Shown here piece by piece: positions 5,897-10,778 of a stretch of DNA of 10,778 nucleotides (its first letter is position 1; every line of letters begins with the position of its first letter). Origin of the DNA: Methanobacteriota archaeon. GTDB lineage: Archaea; Hydrothermarchaeota; Hydrothermarchaeia; Hydrothermarchaeales; JACQPM01. Under the pieces are notes generated by a model that worked only from the letters and a program-made list of their open reading frames with translations, was not told where the DNA came from and searched no databases. The stretch lies in NCBI GenBank assembly GCA_016207475.1, contig JACQPM010000018.1:1-10778 (forward strand), given 5' to 3'. The translations under genes and the position numbers were made by a program.

Positions 5897-8572
5897 CCCT
5901 ATCCCTAAGCTACCGACACCAAACTTGGAACGCTTCCAGGCCTCCACCACCAGTACCACGGAGAGGGCCGCCCCCCCTATGACCAGGTACCCCGTCCAGG
6001 CTATGGGCACGGTGTGGAAGAGGGGGTTGAAGAATGGGATGAAGAGGATCGCGTTGAGGAGCAGGAACTCCCAGATCACCGCCAGATTCAGCCACCGGTT
6101 GGAGAGGGGCCCTATCTTCGCCAGGGAATGGGTGATGGACCGGCAGTTGTAGGCGTTGAAGAGCTCCATGAGGATGAGGGCGGCAAAAGCCATGGTGCGG
6201 GCCTCCTCCAGCCCGTCGCGCCCCAGGGACCAGTAGAAGATGGCCAGGATCCCGAGGGCGAGAAAGACCGTCAGTAGGACTATGAAGCCCTTCATCCTGT
6301 GGAAGACCCCGTCCCTGGGGCTCCTGGGGGGGCGCTCCATGATATCGGGGGCCGCGGGGTCTATCCCCAGGGCCAGGGCCGGGAGGCCGTCGGTGGCCAG
6401 ATTCACGTAGAGGAGGTGGATCGCCAGGAGCGGGATGGGCCAGTTGAGGAGTGCAGCAGCGAACATAGCCAGGATCTCGCCCAGGTTGCAGGAGAGGAGG
6501 AAGGCCAGGTACTTGCGGATGTTGTCATAGATACCCCGCCCCTCCTCCACGGCGGCCACGATGGAGACGAAGTTGTCGTCGGCCAGTACCATGTCACTGG
6601 CCTCCTTGGCCACGTCCGTGCCGGTGATCCCCATGGCAATCCCCACGTCGGCGATCTTGAGGGCCGGCGCGTCGTTCACCCCGTCCCCGGTCATGGCCAC
6701 TACGTGGCCGCTCTTCTTCAGGGCCTTTATTATGCGGATCTTGTGAAAGGGGGAGACCCTAGCGTAGACCCTTACCCCCTCAACCATGCCCTCGAAGGCC
6801 CCGTCGTCCAGCCCGTCGAGCTCGGCCCCTGTGAGGATCGACCCGCCCTTCAAGATACCGAGCTCCCTGGCCACGGCCTCGGCTGTCGCCCTGTGATCCC
6901 CCGTGATCATCACGGTCTTGATCCCGGCCCTTTCGCACCGCCCTATCGCTTCCTTCACCTCCCCCCGCGGCGCGTCTATCATCCCCTCCATCCCGGCGAA
7001 GACCAGGTCCTTCTCCATCTCCTCTCGCCCGAGGCCCCCTGTCCCGGCCACCCGGCGGTAGGCCAGGGCCAGGACCCTGAGGCCCTTCGAGGCCATGGTC
7101 CTGTTGGCCTCCAGGATCTCCTCCCGCATCCCCTCCGTGAGGGAGATCTCCTCCCCCTCCTTGAGGAAGGCGGCCGAGAGGCCGAGGACCACCTCCGGGG
7201 CCCCTTTCAGGCAGAGGAGCCTGGACCCGTCCACCTCGTGGAGGGTGGACATCCTCATCCTCTCCGAGGAGAAGGGAAATTCCCCAACCCTGGGGAGTTT
7301 CCCCTCAAGCTCCTCCTTCCAGAGCCCCCCTTTCGCTGCTGCGACCAGGAGGGCTCCCTCCGTTGGGTCCCCGTCTATCCTCCATCCCCCCTCCTTCACC
7401 AGCCTGGCGTTGCTGCAGAGGGCCCCTATCCTGAGGAGGTGGGCCAGGTCCCCCTCCGCCTTCACGGCCCCTGCCTCCCCCTGAAAGGCGCCTTCGGGCC
7501 TGAAGCCCTCCCCCGAGACCCGCACAAACCTGCCGGCCAGGTATATCTCCCTGACCATCATCTCGTTCCTTGTGAGGGTGCCGGTCTTGTCAGAGCAGAT
7601 GACCGTGACCGCGCCCAGGGCCTCCACGGCAGGCAGCTTCCTGACGATGGCGTTCCTCTTGGACATCCTCTGGACCCCTATGGCGAGGGTCCCCGTGACC
7701 ACGGCCGGGAGGGCCTCTGGCACCGCCGCCACTGCCAGGGCTATCCCCCAGATGACCATCTCCAGGGGTGGCCTCCCCCGGACCGCTATCTGGATCAGGC
7801 TCACGAATGCTACAATTAGGATGGCGGCCAGGCCCAGCCACCGCCCCACATAGCTCAGCCTCGCCTCCAGAGGGGTGGGCGAGGGTTCCACCTCCTGGAG
7901 CGCCGCCGCTATCCTCCCGAATTCGGTGGCCATGCCCACGGCCGTTACGACGGCCACGCCCCTGCCGTAGGTGACCGTGGTGGCTGTGAAGACCATATCC
8001 CTCCTCTCCGCCACACCCACCTCCTCCAGCAGGGCGCCCACATCCTTCCTGACGGGCGTCGATTCCCCTGTCAGGGGGGCCTCGTCGACCTCCATCTCCA
8101 CGATCTCGATCAGCCTGGCGTCAGCCGGGACCCTATCGCCAGAGTCCAGGAGGATGATATCTCCGACCACTACCTCCCTGGCCGGTATCTCCACCTTCCT
8201 CCCGTCCCTCAGGACCTTGGCCCTGGGGGCTGCCATAGTCTTTAGACTCTCTATCGCTCTCTCTGCCCTGTACTCCTGGACGAAGCCCATGAGGGCCACG
8301 AAGACGATGATGACGGCGATAACGGCTGCATCCAGGACCCCACCTATTAGGGCCGATGCCACCACGGCCGCCAGGAGGATGATGACCAGGGCGTTCTTGA
8401 ACTGCCTGAGGAAGATGCCAAGGGGGGAGACCCTCTTCTCTCCCCTGACCTCGTTGGGGCCGGACTCCAAGAGCCTCTTCGAGGCCTCCCCCTGGGACAG
8501 CCCCTGGGGGCCGGTGCCCAGGGAACGTAAGGTCTCCTCGATGCCCTCCCTGTGCCATGCCCTGGCGTCCAT
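5894..8572 (-). CDS. P-type cation-transporting ATPase, Ca2+-ATPase-like (type IIA)
   Basis: An 892-residue ion pump that uses ATP and a phospho-Asp intermediate to move cations across the cell membrane. In order: cation-ATPase N-terminal segment, M1/M2 (about 60-97), actuator motif TGES (168-171), M3/M4 (about 245-295) with PEALP and E286, phosphorylation site CSDKTGT with D328, nucleotide-binding KGAPE (456-460), MITGDH (555-560), TGDGVND (628-634), then six more helices to about 877. Ion ligands fit calcium pumps: N696 and E699 in M5, N724, T727 and D728 in M6. In M8, I813 falls where SERCA has Glu908, so one Ca2+ site may be altered or absent; a Na+ or other cation pump is possible. Start at 8572 sits about 26 bp from the shared AT-rich box; GGGGG lies 2 nt upstream. 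Lies just upstream of trpC on the same strand, with no functional link visible. Confidence 0.95.
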   Translation of the reverse strand: MDARAWHREGIEETLRSLGTGPQGLSQGEASKRLLESGPNEVRGEKRVSPLGIFLRQFKNALVIILLAAVVASALIGGVLDAAVIAVIIVFVALMGFVQEYRAERAIESLKTMAAPRAKVLRDGRKVEIPAREVVVGDIILLDSGDRVPADARLIEIVEMEVDEAPLTGESTPVRKDVGALLEEVGVAERRDMVFTATTVTYGRGVAVVTAVGMATEFGRIAAALQEVEPSPTPLEARLSYVGRWLGLAAILIVAFVSLIQIAVRGRPPLEMVIWGIALAVAAVPEALPAVVTGTLAIGVQRMSKRNAIVRKLPAVEALGAVTVICSDKTGTLTRNEMMVREIYLAGRFVRVSGEGFRPEGAFQGEAGAVKAEGDLAHLLRIGALCSNARLVKEGGWRIDGDPTEGALLVAAAKGGLWKEELEGKLPRVGEFPFSSERMRMSTLHEVDGSRLLCLKGAPEVVLGLSAAFLKEGEEISLTEGMREEILEANRTMASKGLRVLALAYRRVAGTGGLGREEMEKDLVFAGMEGMIDAPRGEVKEAIGRCERAGIKTVMITGDHRATAEAVARELGILKGGSILTGAELDGLDDGAFEGMVEGVRVYARVSPFHKIRIIKALKKSGHVVAMTGDGVNDAPALKIADVGIAMGITGTDVAKEASDMVLADDNFVSIVAAVEEGRGIYDNIRKYLAFLLSCNLGEILAMFAAALLNWPIPLLAIHLLYVNLATDGLPALALGIDPAAPDIMERPPRSPRDGVFHRMKGFIVLLTVFLALGILAIFYWSLGRDGLEEARTMAFAALILMELFNAYNCRSITHSLAKIGPLSNRWLNLAVIWEFLLLNAILFIPFFNPLFHTVPIAWTGYLVIGGAALSVVLVVEAWKRSKFGVGSLGIG

Positions 8573-8626
8573 AACCCCCTATCTCATGACCTTAATATTT
8601 ATTCTTGGCAGATAGAAGGGTCTAGC
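8573..8626. promoter_or_regulatory. Divergent promoter region with one AT-rich core (8592-8603)
   Basis: These 54 bp separate the ATPase start (8572, minus) from the transporter-like start (8627, plus). The only AT-rich block, TTAATATTTATT at 8592-8603, can be read as a TATA box on either strand. Its centre lies about 25-30 bp from both start codons, which predicts leaderless or nearly leaderless transcripts in both directions. Upstream of the plus-strand ATG there is only a weak GAAGGG ribosome-site candidate (8615-8620). Position and base composition are seen; promoter activity is inferred. Confidence 0.55.
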
Positions 8627-9682
8627 ATGGGGGACGATAGGCGCCTTACGGGCATCAAGCGGTTCCTCCTCGGCCTCATAGCCCTATTCCTCTTCGTCCT
8701 GGCGATCCAGGTCTTGAAGGAGGGTGCCAGAGCCCTCGCTCCGGCCGCCAGGGGGGTCGTGGACCTGAACAGCCCCGTGCGCTCCTTGGGCATAGGCTGG
8801 CTCTCCGCCATCCTCGTCCTGAGCGGCTCGCCCATAGCCGCCAGTGCTCTGGCGCTCTTCGACGCCGGTGCCATGGGCATGCTGGCAGCCTTCACCATGA
8901 TAAACGGCTCCAGGTTCGGGGCCTCCTTCGCCGTCCTCCTCCTGGGCTTCTTCTACCACCTATTGGGCCACGAGAGGCACACCAGCTTCTCCGTGGGGAT
9001 CCTGACCCTCCTGGTAACCTTCACGGTCTACAGCACCGGCATGGCCATAGGCATCCTCCTACTCGTGTACGATGTCCTCGGGTCCATACAGTTCAGTATA
9101 CCATCCGCCGCCACCCAGCTTATCAACCTCGTCTACGGGCCCATCCTGGAGACCCTTTCTCAGAGGCTGGGGGGGGTCTCCTTCTTTCTCCTGGGGGTAG
9201 GGGTTATAATGGCGAGTTTCAGGCTCTTCGACGAGGTCCTCCTCCCACTGCGGCTGGAGGAGACGGAGTTCAGGAAGGTCCACCGCTATATCTACAACCC
9301 CTGGGTCATGTTCCTCCTGGGCTTCGGGGTCACGATCTTCACGACATCGGTCTCGGTCTCCATCGGGGTCCTGATACCTCTCTCCACCAGGGGCTATGTA
9401 AAGGCCGAGAACCTCGTCCCCTACATCATGGGAGCCAACGTATCGACCTTCATAGATACCCTCATCGTGGCCCTCCTCCTGGGGAATCCTCAGGCCTTCA
9501 CAGTGGTCCTGGCTGAGATGGTGGGCCTCACCATAGCCTCCGGCCTCATCATCCTCCTCTTCTTCCGCCGTTACGAGAGGCTCATCCTCCGCTCCATGCG
9601 GCTCATCAGCCTCTCAAGAAGGAACTTCCTCGCCTTCCTGGCGTTCACCTTTATATTCCCTATCTTCCTATTGGTGGTGTAA
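8627..9682 (+). CDS. Divergent Na/Pi-cotransporter-family membrane protein
   Basis: A 351-residue integral membrane protein with about eight to ten hydrophobic segments. It has an internal duplication typical of the NptA/PNaS fold: repeat 1 around residues 56-107 and repeat 2 around 230-285. In the family each repeat holds a QSSSATT-like motif followed by GANIGTT. Here the second motif survives as MINGSRFGAS (91-100) and MGANVSTFIDT (268-278). The first is reduced to LSGSPIAAS (65-73) and FTTSVSVS (238-245), without the glutamine. The substrate may therefore not be phosphate. The ATG at 8627 is chosen over an in-frame one at 8552 because the latter runs into the ATPase gene and adds a non-conserved leader across the promoter. 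The Usp gene follows immediately, suggesting that the stress protein senses or regulates this transporter (inference). Confidence 0.75.
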   Translation: MGDDRRLTGIKRFLLGLIALFLFVLAIQVLKEGARALAPAARGVVDLNSPVRSLGIGWLSAILVLSGSPIAASALALFDAGAMGMLAAFTMINGSRFGASFAVLLLGFFYHLLGHERHTSFSVGILTLLVTFTVYSTGMAIGILLLVYDVLGSIQFSIPSAATQLINLVYGPILETLSQRLGGVSFFLLGVGVIMASFRLFDEVLLPLRLEETEFRKVHRYIYNPWVMFLLGFGVTIFTTSVSVSIGVLIPLSTRGYVKAENLVPYIMGANVSTFIDTLIVALLLGNPQAFTVVLAEMVGLTIASGLIILLFFRRYERLILRSMRLISLSRRNFLAFLAFTFIFPIFLLVV

Positions 9683-9688
9683 GTGCCC

Positions 9689-10513
9689 ATGAAGTTCCTC
9701 ATGACCACCGACGGCTCGAGGCACGCGGAGGAGGCGATAGCCTACGGCAGTATCCTGGCAAAGGCTCTCGGCGCCGACGTGACCCTCCTGGGCGTGGTGG
9801 AGAGCCCCGGGGAGAGCGAGGTCTTAGAGGCCTCCCTCACGAGGTGCCAGGCGATCCTCCAGGGTCTGGAGGTGAGGATGATGGTGAGGGTGGGCCACGC
9901 CGACGAGGAGATCCTGGCCGAGAGCGAGAGGGAGTGCTACGACCTTGTCGTGATGGGCTCCCGGGGTGTTAGGGGGCTCACCAGGTTCCTCCTGGGGCCC
10001 ACGGTCACGAGGGTGGCAAAGTACGCCAGGACATCGGTCCTCATAGTGAGGGGCGCCAGGAATGCCATCTCCAGGGTCCTCATCTGCACGGCGGCCCCCG
10101 GGGAGCGGGCCCAGACGAAGGTGGCCTTCGGGGCCAGGATAGCGCGGGCGGTGAAGGCCAGGGCGACGGTCATGCACGTCCTGGACGAGGTCCCACTGGT
10201 GGATATAGAGGACGGGGAGATGACGTTCCTGACCGAGACCCTCGAGGCCGCCACGCCGGAGGCGGAGCACCTGAGGAGGTGCCTCGCTATCCTGAAGAGG
10301 GAAGGGGTCGAGGGCGAGGCAAAGTTCCGCTACGGGCTCGTGGAGGACGAGATCCTGGCCGAGGCCGAGGAGGGGGGCTACGACCTGGTGATAGTGGGGG
10401 CCCACTCGCCCCTGGGGGTGGAGAAGTACCTCATCGGGGACGTGGCCAGCAAGGTGGTGGACCACGCCAAGGTGCCGGTCCTGGTGATCAGGCTGAAAGT
10501 GGGGGCCCCATGA
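9689..10513 (+). CDS. Tandem-domain universal stress protein (UspA family)
   Basis: Two Usp domains in 274 residues: 1-122 and about 127-269. Domain 1 looks able to bind ATP: D8 in TTDGS, and G90-x2-G93-x9-G103 followed by P-T, close to the GxxGx9G(S/T) motif. Domain 2 has lost the early Asp (it reads LICTAAPGE) and has GAHS in place of GxxG, so it is probably structural. The protein is soluble and cytoplasmic. The ATG at 9689 is favoured because GGTGGTG (9673-9679) sits 9 nt upstream; a GTG at 9683, directly after the previous stop, would add two residues. It is coupled to the transporter-like gene, and Usp proteins next to transporters often act as nucleotide-dependent regulators. Its TGA overlaps the thiD start as ATGA. 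Confidence 0.93.
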   Translation: MKFLMTTDGSRHAEEAIAYGSILAKALGADVTLLGVVESPGESEVLEASLTRCQAILQGLEVRMMVRVGHADEEILAESERECYDLVVMGSRGVRGLTRFLLGPTVTRVAKYARTSVLIVRGARNAISRVLICTAAPGERAQTKVAFGARIARAVKARATVMHVLDEVPLVDIEDGEMTFLTETLEAATPEAEHLRRCLAILKREGVEGEAKFRYGLVEDEILAEAEEGGYDLVIVGAHSPLGVEKYLIGDVASKVVDHAKVPVLVIRLKVGAP

Positions 10514-10778
10514 TCGCCCTCACCATCGCAGGCTCCGACTCTGGCGGCGGCGCCGGGATCCAGGCGGACATAAAGACCTTCACCGCCTTGGGGGTCCACG
10601 GCCTCTCGGTGGTCACGGCCCTCACGGCCCAGAACACCAGGGGCGTCGAGGAGGTCTTCGAGGTGCCTGTGGATTTCGTGAGGGCCCAGCTGAAGGCCCT
10701 CAAGGCAGACTTCGAGATCAGGGCCGCGAAGACCGGGATGCTCTACTCCAGGGAGATGGTGGCAGCGGTGGCCAGGGA
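10510..10778 (+). CDS. thiD: Hydroxymethylpyrimidine (phosphate) kinase, N-terminal part
   Basis: The first 89 residues of a gene that runs off the right end. MIALTIAGSDSGGGAGIQAD (1-20) is the substrate and ATP-binding N-terminus of ThiD, and KTFTALGVHG, TALTAQNT and AAKTGML (72-78) follow as in the family. ThiD phosphorylates HMP and HMP-phosphate to HMP-diphosphate for thiamine synthesis. Archaeal ThiD is often fused to a ThiN thiamine-phosphate synthase domain, which cannot be judged here. The ATG at 10510 overlaps the Usp stop as ATGA, so it is co-transcribed with the Usp gene, though no functional link is obvious. Confidence 0.95.
   Translation, partial: MIALTIAGSDSGGGAGIQADIKTFTALGVHGLSVVTALTAQNTRGVEEVFEVPVDFVRAQLKALKADFEIRAAKTGMLYSREMVAAVAR

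Noticed and set aside
6299..7819. Long plus-strand open frame of 506 codons opposite the P-type ATPase
   Set aside because: Same artefact: it mirrors the ATPase coding frame, has no recognisable motif and is dominated by Gly, Pro, His and Val.
8552..8626. Start of the transporter-like protein at 8552
   Set aside because: The extra 25 residues run through the ATPase start and the shared promoter, and look non-conserved compared with the membrane protein.

Overview
The window looks like high-GC archaeal chromosome. Arginine is written mostly as AGG and isoleucine often as ATA. Genes are packed with ATGA stop/start overlaps. The few AT-rich patches sit about 26 bp from start codons, as archaeal TATA boxes do. 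The proteins (archaeal-type TrpF, tandem-domain Usp, IIA-type P-ATPase) fit this. I cannot name the lineage.

Layout. 1-605 (+): the 3' end of an MBL-fold metallohydrolase gene, then a small unrecognised gene coupled to it. 600-5884 (-): a tryptophan operon read right to left as trpC-trpE-trpG-(phzF-like)-trpD-trpF. Every junction overlaps or is 1 nt apart, and the operon ends 6 bp inside the unrecognised gene coming the other way. 5894-8572 (-): a large P-type cation ATPase (Ca2+-ATPase-like) just upstream of trpC. 8573-8626: a 54-bp divergent promoter region with one AT-rich core. 8627-10778 (+): a divergent Na/Pi-cotransporter-family membrane protein, a two-domain universal stress protein and the 5' end of thiD.

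How they work together. TrpE/TrpG make anthranilate from chorismate and glutamine, TrpD adds phosphoribosyl, TrpF isomerises and TrpC closes the ring to indole-3-glycerol phosphate. TrpA and TrpB are not in the window and must be encoded elsewhere. The unexpected member is an intact PhzF-family isomerase gene locked between trpG and trpD by ATGA overlaps on both sides. The right-hand side is a membrane and stress module: an ATPase and a divergent transporter-like protein facing each other across a shared promoter, the latter followed directly by a Usp.

There are no RNA genes, insertion sequences, CRISPR arrays or sizeable repeats that I can see, and no gene-free stretch longer than 54 bp. The most interesting points are the PhzF-like gene inside the trp operon, the symmetric promoter at 8592-8603, a probable internal trpC promoter built over the ATPase stop codon, and a transporter-family protein that has lost the family's QSSS signature.
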